DNA of 64,000 bases from Ophioderma brevispina (Eukaryota > Echinodermata > Ophiuroidea > Amphilepidida > Ophiodermatidae). Of this stretch, positions 1 through 11,700 are shown piece after piece (the first letter of the stretch is position 1; the number at the start of each line of letters is the position of its first letter). The DNA is taken from assembly GCA_023653785.1 (NCBI GenBank), contig JAMKCH010049418.1, positions 62,001-126,000 on the forward strand, in the 5' to 3' direction. A model generated the notes under the pieces. That model was not told the origin of the DNA. It worked only from the letters and a program-made list of their open reading frames with translations, and did not search any database. Made by a program: the position numbers and the translations under genes.

Positions 1-389
1 CATCCAGTAGCTAAGTTCAATGATTCTTTATTGGTATCTTCTGATAAAAATCACAATAGCAAAATTATGAATTTTAGTACCAGCACAAATCGGACGTTTG
101 GACTTTTTTTGATTGAAAATCAATCTAATAAGAACAAGGAAGCCATTAAGTACAACACTCTACGAGTGTATGGCTACTCCTAGTGAAGCAAATACAATTA
201 AAAATAAGGAAAGTTTGGACATAGGCAATGTGAATTAACAAGTTACGCACTCATTAGTACTACCCCTATAACCCCTATAGGGATGGGGTTATGTTGGATG
301 TAACTTGGTAACTAGCATGTGTACAATTGTCCAAAACTATACCTTATTTTACTTGGGATTACATCCAAAGAAATATGAGACCATTTCCA
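1..389. other. No gene seen; AT-rich intergenic sequence
   Basis: I see no supportable coding region. A short imperfect inverted repeat sits at about 236-315, centred on a C/G-rich 'cccctataacccctatagggatggggtt' palindrome-like core flanked by 'aagttac'/'gtaactt'. It could be a small hairpin or MITE remnant. Confidence 0.5.
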
Positions 390-615
390 CTGAAATTGAA
401 GGTTTTTTAAATTTGACCCGCAGAAGCTAAATTTGACCTTTGCCTCTACAAACGGTTTTCAGTTTATAACTACATAAAGGGTAAGTCAGAGATAGCACAA
501 AAACTATACATTTTTTACTCCTTGTGATCATACGACCATTTTGGTATGCATTCAAAACACATTGGGACCACTTTTCAATTCTGACCCCTGTAAAATCTTT
601 TGCAAACCCGACTAT
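390..615. repeat. Diverged relative of the 58-kb palindromic element
   Basis: The order of short blocks here ('tttgacct', 'aactatacattttt..actccttgtga', 'catacgaccattttggtatgcattcaa', 'ctgacccctgtaaaat') follows the right arm of the palindrome at 58640-58830 ('tttgacct', 'aactatacatttttggagtccttgtga', 'gacatacatttcaa', 'tgacccctgtgcaaa'). I take it as an old, single-arm member of the same family. The match is by eye, and spacing is only roughly kept. Confidence 0.4.
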
Positions 616-2472
616 ATCGCTTAAGCACACTGAGAATGGCATCATGCATTGTCGTGTATATCTAGTAGAGGTAGCCTGGTTATTAAATGCCTCCTTGGCC
701 CGCCCCCCCTCCCCTAGGTGGTACCAATAAGGCTAATTTAGATGGTCTGGATCATCCACTAATGCGGACAATCCATGACGCCCACTTTCCTGATACCATC
801 CTGAAATGCCAAACGATCATGTCATTATTCCCCCAAAATCAAAAGAAAATGTTTTTAATACATCCTTCCCATAAATGAAGTAAATTCACTGTATTTCTGA
901 TGGAATCTTAAGAAAATATGCAGGCTAGACATCCATTTCCGGGGACACTAATCACAAATGATTAGAAACTCCATCACGTGTTTGTGAACGACCGGAAAGG
1001 GTGATGAAAGTAACATGAATACATTGAAAGAGGACGCTAAGAACCAAGTTAATGAATAAGCGAAAATACGATGGAGGAATGCTTAAAATGCATACAATTA
1101 ATTGGTCCCTAACACGCCTCTCATGAAAAGCTACTATCCATAAAAGATTTTAATAGAAGCTAGCTATGCAATCATTGTTTTTTTTCGATCAGAGGGTGTT
1201 TTTTATCCCACCCACACGCCTGGGGTCACATGGCCTCATAAAGATGGACTTCCAAATCATGGTGCATCATGAACATTAAAATTCTAAATCTGATGCAGGC
1301 AAGCATATCAGTCTTTACAGCAGGTTTATTGTCTTCTTCCAAAAACCTGTATAATCCTAGTGATGTATATCATTTTTCTACTAAACTTCATTTCAAATAA
1401 TGTGTATTATGCATTTGGTGTGGTTTGTATGTTTATTGTAGATAATGTGAAGAATTTCCCTGCTAGCATTGGTTTCTTCAGACATTATAGCAAGCCCAAT
1501 ATCCAATAGACCAGGTCTAATCAAGCTGTATTTTGAAAGCACGACTACTGTGTATTGACGTAGCTGGACTGTCAATTCTTGTTTGAAACGCGTGATGATC
1601 ACATCCCAGGCCACATCATTTTCCTCATTTGCTTATTCAGACCCGTTGGTTGGGAAGTTCTTGGATGCATTGGCTCTCTACTCGCCCATTTAGTTCCGTT
1701 TTTGCCCTTGAATGGGCACAACAATGAGCCAATATCACTTTAAAAGTAGTTAGGATACGCGCAACTCCCATTTCACAAACATTTGGTCGCTTGAGAAACC
1801 CATCTCTCGTTTCACGGCCAGGGTTCCGCGCCTTTTTAATTGATATTTATAATTCTATTACCTCGCATTACGAAATTTTGTCTACTTTCTAAAGCTTGTG
1901 TGAAATCAAGAATTAAAAAAAAAAAAAAAAAAAACAGTTACAAAAAACAAAAAAAAAAACAAAAAGGTAATTCATTTAAAAGTCTCGATGAAGTACTTAG
2001 TTTTATTGTTTCTTGAAAAAAAGTTTGGTTTTCAAAGATAAAGAAGATCACGGGGCCTTGGATGGGGCGTTCCCACATATTTTGTCTCCGTAAGTCCGGC
2101 TTTTATTTCAAGAACTCAACTAACATAACTACCCGCAATCTTAGTGGCTTCTATACTCGAAAAGAAATCTTACAAATAGCCATAATCGTTTATCTTTGAT
2201 AGTTGAAATCATGTTTCATAGAAAGATGACATCAGGAGAAGAGAAAAAGAGACCAGATACAAGTTTATTGTTAATCGTTATCGTGTGGAAAAGGGTAAAC
2301 GAGGTTAGAAAAGGAGTTCACCTTTGTTGCCATGGTAACCATGCTAGGCCCGTGATTGGCTTATTTTTTTAAAAAAACGTAACTCAAACACCGTTTGACG
2401 TACATTAATGGGGTTTAGGGAGAATGTTCCCTGGGACATTCCGCAGGAAACCATGTTCTCGGATTTTTGAAT
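616..2472. other. No gene seen; poly-A tract and one palindromic motif
   Basis: Only short ORFs with no recognisable domain. An A-rich tract lies near 1914-1960, interrupted by single C and G bases. At 2323-2342 there is a palindromic GTTGCCATGGTAACC. The same motif begins the two repeats at 2473 and 4529, so this stretch may hold an edge of that repeat family. Confidence 0.45.
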
Positions 2473-3140
2473 TGGTTGCCATGGCAACCGGGAGCCAGCC
2501 AATAAGCAAGTTTTACTGAATAACTTAAAAACAAAGGAGAAATTCAAAAATCGGAAAACATGGTTTTCTAGAGCTTAGTCTTCTTAACATCTGTGCCAAA
2601 TGTCATTCCTATACCATTTTTCGTTTGCTAGTTACTGCCATTTTACGCTTTTTTACGAACTGAGATATAGGCCTTTAAAGTTTGTGCTACGTTGAGGGCG
2701 CTATTTATACGAATTATGCAGTTGTTTTGCATTTTTCATGTACAGTAGTAATTATCATAATTTTTATCAAAGTTTGATTGAAAAAGATGCATTAATTACT
2801 TTGTTATTAATTTTTAAAATAATTTTGTTAAATATAGCAGGGTGAGGAAATAAAGAAATACATAAGAAACGTATCGCAGTATGTTAAAAGTGAGCTATAT
2901 TTAATCTTTGTCATTTTATTTAATAATTCAATACAAAATTTAAAAAGAAACAAAACCACAGCCCATAATTATTTTTTGAAAAATAATGTTAATTATCACT
3001 GGTTGAAACTAGTAATACATGCAAAGTATATGACAAAATGATTTTCGCCAAACTTGTTGTCGCCCCCTATACTTTGATTAGTCATATCTTCGGAACCAAG
3101 AGTCGGATTTTAGTCAAATAAAAGTATTTCAAAAGCTAAG
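2473..3140 (+). repeat. Dispersed direct repeat A, copy 1
   Basis: Begins with GGTTGCCATGGCAACCGG and shares a long run of ordered blocks with 4529-5200: 'aaaatcgg..catggtt', 'tgtgccaaat', 'ctagttac', 'ttgagggcgct', 'atgca.tt.tttt', 'aattatcataatt', 'taattaatttttaaaataatttt.ttaaatat', 'cagggtgagg', and 'tatct.cggaacc'. No ORF is shared between the copies, so this is a non-coding interspersed repeat, not a gene. The two copies are in the same orientation, about 2.06 kb apart. Family unknown. Confidence 0.75.
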
Positions 3141-3241
3141 ACTTTACCGCATATGGCTGTTACAATATCTCACTTTTCGCAGAGGAAAAAAATCCCAATT
3201 GGAACGAGATAACCCCCCCCCCCTTAACCATAAATTTAAAT

Positions 3242-3316
3242 ACAGTGTGACCCAAACAAATTGCAACCCATGAATATATCAATATATTTCACGGGTTGCA
3301 TTTTGGTCACCCTATA
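3242..3316. repeat. Small palindrome with mariner-like outer ends
   Basis: Near-perfect inverted repeat: 'acagtgtgacccaaac..attgcaacccatgaatatat' pairs with 'atatatttcacgggttgcattttggtcacc'. The outer ends read roughly CAGTGTGACCCAAA and TAGGGTGACCAAAA. CAGGGTG-type ends are known from Tc1/mariner MITEs, so a tiny MITE is plausible. It can fold into one long hairpin. Confidence 0.6.
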
Positions 3317-4182
3317 CTAAGGCATTATAAACAAGAAGCAAAATATGCGTAAACTCATCCAAAACACAAAATAGTTAAATATCTTTTCTAACTATATAGT
3401 TATGTTTAGAGTAGTTCAATTAGTTAAAAATTGTATAATGCGCAGTCCTGTTTTTAAACCATCTCCGCCTAAAACTATCATGTACATATAGTAGGATCGA
3501 ATATTGCCACTCGTATCGTTGGTGTGATAGTGATTATAATTCCCTAGCTGCTAGATCATGACTGGATGGATTGAAATGAATGAAATCCTCAGACTTCCAT
3601 TCAGAATCAAAGTAGCGTGAACTACCTAATATCCTCATAACAACAAAATTCATTAAAAAACAAATTCAGGTCTTGCTCATTGATTTGGAGATATCATACA
3701 ATTTCTATGTGAATACGATTGAATTACTGAGAGCTTGCTACTATTTTGAATGCATAATTCCGGTGTTTCTAGAAATACATATTCCAGGAATCTCGAAATG
3801 GTTTATTCCTACGTGTTCTGTCCATACTTGTTGGCTGTGCTAATTCAAACGTGAATTTTCACTTGCAGGTTCCAAGAGTAGAACCAAAATGTTGCCTTTG
3901 GGTTTTAACTTAAAATTTTCGTAACATCTGGCAAACAGAAACGTACATTTTTTTAATGATACAGCAAAATGACATCACTGCTTTGCATAGGTTGAAGACA
4001 TCAGAAAGAGGAAACCCTTAAGAAGTAAAAACTCAAACAAGAAGTCCTCAGGGTAGAATTATCTTGTAATACAACTTAGGGGGGAGTATGGGGTCTGAAG
4101 CAGTGAACTTTTAAATGATTTTTCTTAATTTTCCTAAATAGTGGTATATACATTTTATACATCATAAATAAAAAATAAATAA
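3317..4182. other. No gene seen
   Basis: AT-rich sequence with scattered short ORFs only. I recognise no element here. Confidence 0.5.
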
Positions 4183-4472
4183 ATGTCGACATTTATATAG
4201 CGCCTTTCACAATGTATCAAAGCGCTTTACATTTATTCCGCTGCCACTAGAATATGTCAGCTGCCTTACAAATGCCCAAGGCATACTCATACCATTGGAC
4301 GGCGCTCAATGAACAATATTCCTAACAGCTCCCCATTTAGCACCTGGGTGGAGAGAGGCAAGCGAGGTAAAGTGCCTTGCCCAAGTGCACAACACATTGG
4401 CCACAGCGGGACTCGAACCCAGGACCTTTGGCTCATGAGACGGTTGTTGTATCCACTGGACCACATGTGCCC
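4183..4472 (-). repeat. SINE-like element with tRNA-like B box
   Basis: On the plus strand it runs from 'atttatatagcgcctttcac', through 'caaagcgctttac' and 'acctgggtggagagaggcaa', to 'gggactcgaacccaggac' and 'ccactggaccacatgtgccc'. The reverse complement of the box at 4408-4420 is GGGTTCGAGTCCC, a good match to a tRNA T-arm/B box, so the element is probably oriented on the minus strand. I remember similar 'tatagcgcc' repeats as abundant in marine deuterostome genomes. It also gives a spurious 62-codon plus-strand ORF. A decayed tRNA-derived SINE is the best reading. Confidence 0.6.
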
Positions 4473-4528
4473 ATCATATTGTAGCTCATGTCGCTAAGTT
4501 TTAAAATTCATGTAAATTTTTGCTCTGG

Positions 4529-5200
4529 TTGCCATGGTAACCGGCAATCGACCAATTGCATAATTTCATGGCGTAATTTGAATTTGGAACAAAATTTTGA
4601 AAATCGGCCTTCATGGTTCACTAGCCCTATATTTGCTTAATATGTGTGCCAAATTTCATGTTCATAGCATATAGCGTTCTCTAGTTACGTTTTCGTTTTG
4701 GATGTTTGCGTATTTTAACGAAACGAGTTATAGACCTCGAAACATCAGGCAAAATTGAGGGCGCTTTTGATGTGAAATATGCAATTATTTTTTACAATTT
4801 CATTTTATACTGAATTATCATAATTATTAATGAAAGAATCATTGAAATTGTTTTGTAATTAATTTTTGAAATAATTTTCTTAAATATCACAGGGTGAGGT
4901 AACAATAAATACATAAAAATCACTTACCCAGTGACATTTAATTACTTTAAATTATGGAAAAGATAATATGAGTATTTATTTACTTCGACTTAACCAAAAT
5001 AAATGTGTTGAATAGTTTAGATATAATATCTTTTAAAATATCTTAAATATAACCCCTTGAAATTTTTCACATGATAAAATATAGGAGATGAGTCATTTTT
5101 CACAAATTTTGCGTACACTGCTTCACTTTGATCAGCAATATCTCGGGAACCGAATGTCCGATTGCAATCGAATAAAAAGTATTTTGTAGATTACAATCTA
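4529..5200 (+). repeat. Dispersed direct repeat A, copy 2
   Basis: Second copy of the repeat at 2473-3140, starting at GGTTGCCATGGTAACCGGC. It keeps the same order of conserved blocks up to 'tatctcgggaaccgaatgtccgatt'. It lies directly after the SINE-like element. Divergence is substantial, with both substitutions and indels, which suggests an old pair. Confidence 0.75.
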
Positions 5201-5398
5201 CACAATTTAACCCTTGCATTAAACTTTACACAGAGTAACACAGAGGACAACATTTGGTTAGCAGATACCCAGACACTGCAATCCACATAGTTGCGGATTC
5301 CTGCATATCCGTACATAATGACAAAAGTTGTTTACTGCCACTGAGAAAGATGACAATCAACAATCAACGGTTGCAATTGTTCAGTTGAAAGAAGTAAC

Positions 5399-5614
5399 TT
5401 ATGAGAATTTTACAATCTTATCCTTCAGTTTTAAGCTATTCCTGCAAATTTCAAATACTTTGGCTCTTTCGGGTGAATCACTGATTGTGTCTTTAAGAAA
5501 TGCTTCCAAAAAATTGCAATAATTGAGCTCCTTCAAATCTTCTTTTATAAAAGCATGAATACTTTTCCAAACAGATATAAACGAAACCTGTTCCAAATAG
5601 TACCAGCATGATTC
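5399..5614 (-). pseudogene. Short protein-like open frame, unassigned
   Basis: A minus-strand frame of about 72 codons with no ATG start. It is open back to a stop near 5615 and ends with a stop at 5399. The composition looks protein-like: helical, with alternating charged and hydrophobic residues, for example 'FLEAFLKDTISDSPERAKVF'. I recognise no domain. It could be a lone exon, a fragment of a transposon protein, or chance. Nothing nearby supports expression. Confidence 0.25.
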
Positions 5615-7555
5615 CCTTCAGCTTCACAAAGCAATCAGAATGTCAATATTGTTACGCCGTTAAAAAACTGGGCCAACACAAGCAACACTAACCTGTGGGA
5701 AACAGACAAGAAAACAGGGGCGTGAGAGCGAGCTAAAGCAACTCATCCCAGTTGGCCTGGATTTATTTGGTGAAGTGACATTGTTGGTATCGTCATAGAA
5801 ATGTGACTTCAAAAAGGGTATAGAAGTCGGTAGAAATTGAAGTGGTTATAAACATGGTTTATGAAAATGTGTCAATTTTAGATTGTTGTAACCGTGATCT
5901 ATGAAGATGATTTTGATTTCAACTTCACGTTATGGCAAAGGTTCGAATGCTTTTAAAAGCAAATCCTTTTGTTGTTGTTAAGGTAATAAATGTCATTATT
6001 ACATCAATAATAAATGTACAATAACAAATAAAATGATAGAATTGATTATGAAAAATAATACAATTTTAACAAACTTAGTACAAAAATACAACTTTTGATA
6101 ATACAGCAAATAACATGAGCAGTACTTCCATGTATACGCACATTTTAGTCATCTAATAGCACAATTAAGGGGCATTTCGTGATCCACAACCTCTTCCCTC
6201 CGTCTTACCTAAAAAAATGAGATTTTGGATCTCACCTGCATCCATTAGCCTTAGTCATCCACATGTACCTAATCTTACCTGCAAATTCGATCTCATCGTA
6301 AGAAAATCGCAATTTTGTTATTGTCCTGTCCGTAAACGACAGAAATTACAGCACAGTGGCCTGTGGGACGTGGGAAACAAGCAATTGCTTATAACACAAA
6401 ACCGCAAGATCGGTATCAACTCTAATTCAATGTGAATCAGCTTTTCTCAGGATATCTAGGGTGGACAATTGAACAAAAACAGAAGGTGCCGAAATCACAA
6501 GACTAGTATTCCTACCTGGGGTACACGTTTTTTCTTGATGGTGGTTGTTATCGTGTATTTATACATTTTACTTACATGCAACAGGTAAACCACAAAATTA
6601 TCTAAAATAAAAGCAGGTTGCATGCGCTGGTTTTCACACAGTAATACTGGCCATCGTTCCTGTACAAAAGGGGCGAGATGAAAACGTCCATTTTTCTCCT
6701 CAATGGAACATCTCAGACCTTAAAGCCTAACATTCTGCTTGAAGATCATCATACTCCTACCAATCAATCATGAAATGGGTAGTTATCCCCAAACTTTTAG
6801 AGCTACTGGACCGCCAAGATAGCATGTACCGTGGATCCTGGAGGTCCGCACTTTTTCAGTCAGGTGTTCCCTGTAAGATACGGTTAAAATTGGTTGTCGG
6901 ATCAAATAACATATCAATGACACCTTTTTTTGATATTCCTACAGATGTTTCTACTTAATATTGCTAGCAACCATGATTTTGCAACCCAGATCTCACCTTT
7001 TCTCTCGAGTTTTTTTAGGGTATACTTGGGCGAAGGTCACCAAAAAAACACCTCATCTGCTGGGGGCTGGACTTACTGTTTCAGTCACGTTATGTTACTG
7101 GTGTGAATCCTCTTCCATGCTTGCTGGTGGAAGATTATACATTTGAGAGTCGTTTACACGCCTCCCATAAAGACTGCAGATTCTTAATCACTGAATCAAA
7201 GAAGCTTTACCATTTTCAAATGGGGAAACAGTCCTCACCAATCCTACAAAGGATCATTATAATGGTGGGATTTTGTTCGCTAGGAGAGACATGTCTTGAT
7301 AGAACACAAAGAGAATCACCATGTTGAAATTGTGTGTTGGAGTGAGGTATACCACGATGTACTGATGTTCCAAACACAAGGGTGGGGCACGAAAGATGAA
7401 TTCTTTAAAAATGCTAAAACTTGGCGGTTATATCACGATATTTGCAGTTTTGTCATGAAAGGTTAAGACCAAACTGCTAGTCTATTCCTTTAAAAAATAA
7501 ATCTGAAAATTCCTTTTGGTCTATATAATGGTCCAAACACCCCCCAATGCCCCGG
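5615..7555. other. No gene seen
   Basis: Several ORFs of 60-75 codons lie at 6.2-7.3 kb in different frames. None has a motif, shared frame or composition that I can support as coding. No repeats recognised. Confidence 0.5.
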
Positions 7556-7575
7556 CCCCCCCCCCCCCCCCCCCC
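7556..7575 (+). repeat. Poly-C tract
   Basis: An uninterrupted run of about 20 C followed by 'acccgcaccgcc'. Other short poly-C or poly-G runs in the window lie near 13006, 18484, 35844, 45095 and 54436. Run lengths are unreliable in assemblies. Confidence 0.85.
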
Positions 7576-8618
7576 ACCCGCACCGCCATTCAACGTTCAA
7601 TCGCGACTATGTTACCCTTCTCAAAACTTTGATCCAACGTTACTTTGCTACCTGGGTAGACGCAGATCTACAATTACTGGCTTAACTAAAATGTTTTTTT
7701 GTGGATTGTTTTTTTTGTTGTTTAAGATATTTAGCTTTCAATACGCGACCTCAGCGATCGAAAGAGGGCCTAGGTGAGCCACTTATTTGGATGTGAAGAC
7801 AACGCGTTTTGCCAGCCATGCCACAACTTCGGTTTTTTTATTCTTTGGACTTTGATCGGTGCTTCTCTCTTTTTCAAATTCAGTTTTCAAATGGAATGAT
7901 ATAACAAAAAATTCCCAACTTTAATATTTTTAAATCACTTTGAAAATCATAAAACGGTCAATATTTTCTCAACAATTGTTCCACTGAATATAGATCATTG
8001 ACTTTAAGGTCAGTTTTTGATAACTTAAAACAAATAAGTTTGCGGTATTTTGGTATTCTATATTTTTTAACACATAAGTTCTGTATCCTTCTTAAAAAAT
8101 AATATTATTTTTGACCTGAAAGAGCACGATTAAATCACAAGACAAAACCGATAGCAAATTGTTTTAGATACATCGACATTACAAACTCAATGAAGTAAGT
8201 CGATGATTGTAATCTGCATGACATGCTGCGTTTAACTCTGTTAGATTTGGGCATGTCGTTGTGCATTTTTAAGGCATTTTGAAAAAATAAACTGGGCCAT
8301 GTTCCCATTTTAGTACTCCTCACCATCGGGCATTCCAATATATTTACGCGCATTCCAATTTTTCCATCTATTTCTTATTTTACTGACATTGTATTTGGTT
8401 TTCCAGTTAGAATGGAATATAATCTCACAATTCCCTATTGTGGTTTTAAAAATGACATAGCGTTCTATCTTTCTTAATCTTTTTCCTTATGCTGCCGTCA
8501 TTTTTTCCTGAGGAGACTGGGAAAAGAATATTCATAAAATATCGTAATTACTCATCAGTTTAAAGTTGTTTTCACTTTTGCAAACACATTTCTTGAAGGT
8601 TAATATCAACAACATAAC
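7576..8618. other. No gene seen
   Basis: AT-rich sequence with only short, unsupported ORFs. Confidence 0.5.
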
Positions 8619-8720
8619 AATAATAATCATCATCATCTTCACAGCATCATATCATCATCATCGTCGTCGTCGTCGTCATCGTCCTCATCCTTATTATTAT
8701 CATAATCATCATCATAACAA
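8619..8720 (+). repeat. Trinucleotide microsatellite (ATC/GTC/TTA)n
   Basis: Compound triplet tract: ATC runs, then a run of about six GTC units ('cgtcgtcgtcgtcgtc'), then TTA and ATC again. A second small ATC cluster follows at about 8812-8836. It is in no supported ORF. Confidence 0.9.
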
Positions 8721-11700
8721 TTGAGAGTTTTGTATTTGGCCCCAAAACAGGTGCATGACCTTCCTATTGCTTCTCAGGATTTGCTGAGAACCAGTAGATA
8801 TGGCTATAGATCACCATCATCGTCACCATCATCATATAACGTTTGAATAATAAGAGTGTATACACGACGTCACAAAAGAAAGAATTAAAGGCACTATCAG
8901 TGATTTGTCAAATCAGAAAATCGTACAAATCATCAAAAATCAGATTTTTGCATGTTAGTAACAAGTATAGCTATCCTTACATACCCTACAAGTTATAAGG
9001 CTGAAAGCAACCTAAAAAAGACAAAATTAGATATTTTATTAATTACTGTCCGTGCGGACACTTTCTACAACAAATAATTGGATGGAGATTCATATGTTTC
9101 TACTTTTTGCATGAAAAGGAGCGTAAAATGTCAATTCACAATTACATTAATTCATTTGGCAATGGAAAAGGGGGTTTAGTAGGGCGCAAAAAAGAAGGGG
9201 GTGGTAACCACCCCCACACCCTTCGGTAGACGAGGGGTTAAACAAAATATGGTACATTGAACAGTGCATAATGTTCCCCCTCATTTATTTCCGGAAAAAA
9301 TGGATGCCAATAGGATAGCATTTTGTGTGTAAACATCAGTCTCTATAAATCATCCATACGTCGCCTATACGTCACTAAAATCAAACAGTAAATAAAACAA
9401 CAGTATGTTATATGTATCCGTCTCAATCCTCAATCATTGACATTTTGTCATTGTTTCCGCCACAAACACAATTTCCTTTCAATAAAGGCATCATTGTCGC
9501 AACCACCGTTCAATTCAAGTTTACTGGTAATGCTAAGATTTACTAATTAATTAGAATTAGAGAGTAAACATGACTTGCCGAAAAGCTGGCCCGCGCATTC
9601 TGATTAGGACTGGACTAGACATTTGGGGAAGTAAAGGTTTTCTATAAAAGAACACTAGGAAGCAGGGCTTAGATATAGTCCTATTACGACAGGGCTATGC
9701 TTGCTTCTTGACAAATCATGAACATTCATGCAACATCCAATGAATCGTTAATTGATATAAGCTTGCAAGATATCTTGGTGTCTAATATACCTTAACGTTC
9801 CTAGAATTTCACGTTACACCACTAAGCAACTCAAGATAAATCTAGTAAAGCTCTTTACAAATATTCATATAAGATTTTGTTTCACACGAAACTTAAGAAT
9901 GGTCTATCAGGTCACATACAGCTTAGCTATAGCAGGGCACGGGAGGTAAACAAAATGTAGTTATTCTTTCGATATCTATTTCTAAAGGAACAAGGATATT
10001 CCTTTGAATTAATAGCTATTGGGTTAAAGATAGTACTGAAAAAAGTTAAAAGCACGACTTTTCACTATTTGTTTTTCGCTTTTTATTACTCAAGAGCTTT
10101 CACTGTGCTGCATGATGTAAAAAAGTAAGTTTGCATATTAATCATCATTACCTAAGTTGTACACGAACGCATGACAGACACAATACAGACACAATGTAAT
10201 TAGAGCTATAATTATGAAGTGAACACAAATGTCAAGATAAGCGTGCCAGCTTGTGTCAAAAAAAGATACTCCAGGAGCGTAGCCAGGTGTTGGAAGGGGC
10301 AGAATGCTCACCTCAAAAAATTGATTTGCGAGCTACCTGCGAGAAAACCAGTTGAAAGGTTTGGTTAGTTGGTATTATAATAGATTCAACCCATCGTGTC
10401 ACCGGAGGAATAGTTTTGGACAGCGTCGATTAGTCTGGAGAGGAGGCAGACGGAAGAATATGTGGCCCGATTCATGCCGTTTCATGAACGAACTAAGGAC
10501 AATCCCGGCCCCTTTCATGTGTCTACATAGAGAGTGGCACAAGACTGTTTTCGTATATCCAAAATACGGGCGCTCAAAAGTCAGTAACATTCAACTCACC
10601 TGTTACTTTGAATACCATTATTGCAAATACGATTAGTCAGAATGTTTTGAGAGATAATATAGCTATAAATGCGTTTACGTTGACTTGAATGCTTTCATTA
10701 AACACTGAATTGATTTTTCTCTGATATCTTTCAACAGATTTAACGTGGAATTTTAATTTCCACCAACTGCACATCCCCCTCATTCAGTGCCAATACCTTC
10801 AGAATGCAAAAGATGCAAACCTTGAAATATGTTTCTAGAGACAAAGTCTGAGATGGGGAAAAAAAACAAACTTAAGGTGTTGGCTTCATGATTTAAATGG
10901 GCCGAAGAATTTCTTTAACATTTGATATATAGTACACTAATTTGTGCTGATAACAAATCTGAAATAAAAAATATGGCTTACCATATTCGTTTTTGAGAAA
11001 AAAGATTTTCAAAAAGTACAGTTTTTGCCTAAAAATTTTACATTATTTACCACGCACCTCTATTGGAACATGTGATTTACCGATACTTAAGTGCCCCAAA
11101 AAGATAACAAAGGGGCCGAACGTTTTCCTGATTTTCACATATGTTTAGGTCTAGGTTGCATACTTGAAAATACAGAAATAAAAAAATGGTGTCACCGTAT
11201 TAGTTTTCCTGAAAATCGTCGAGAAAGGACAATTTTGAGAGGGAAATTACGTTATTCATAGAGGGACGATGCGTCTCGAGTTATTTTACGCCGCAAACAA
11301 AAAATGGTCTGTGCGGGAAAAGCGTGAGACGACGTAAGTAATCAAGGCGCGTTTTAGACAAGTCCTAGCAACATTCAGAGTTCTACGCAATTTTACGTAA
11401 GCTTTACAATTCGCGTAAACAGCAGAGGTGGAAAAGCGCTCATGAATTAAATCCAAACGAATGCACGTTGGTCATCTCCGAGTATTAAAGTCGGCTTGCG
11501 CGTAATCCTTAGAAACCAAATCATAATGCCAACACTAAGCCAAACTTAAGTTATGTTGGCTGTTATATTGAAAGAGTCGACTCAATGTGTGTAGAAATTT
11601 GGAAATCACTTATGGTCACTGATCTTAAAGGGACACGTGAAGATTTTCTGAGGATACAATTCCTTAAATATAACGCTCACCTTTTGCAATTAGATGGTTT

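Noticed and set aside
4408..4420. Functional tRNA gene
   Set aside because: Only the B-box-like arm is present. No acceptor stem or cloverleaf can be built around it.
6770..7327. Three consecutive plus-strand ORFs that could suggest exons
   Set aside because: They are in different frames, without convincing splice borders or recognisable protein features.
9185..9245. Possible fragment of the long-TIR element arm ('gaagggggtggtaaccaccc', 'aatatggtacatt')
   Set aside because: Only short blocks match those near 53000-53060, and the flanks do not follow. Too weak to call.
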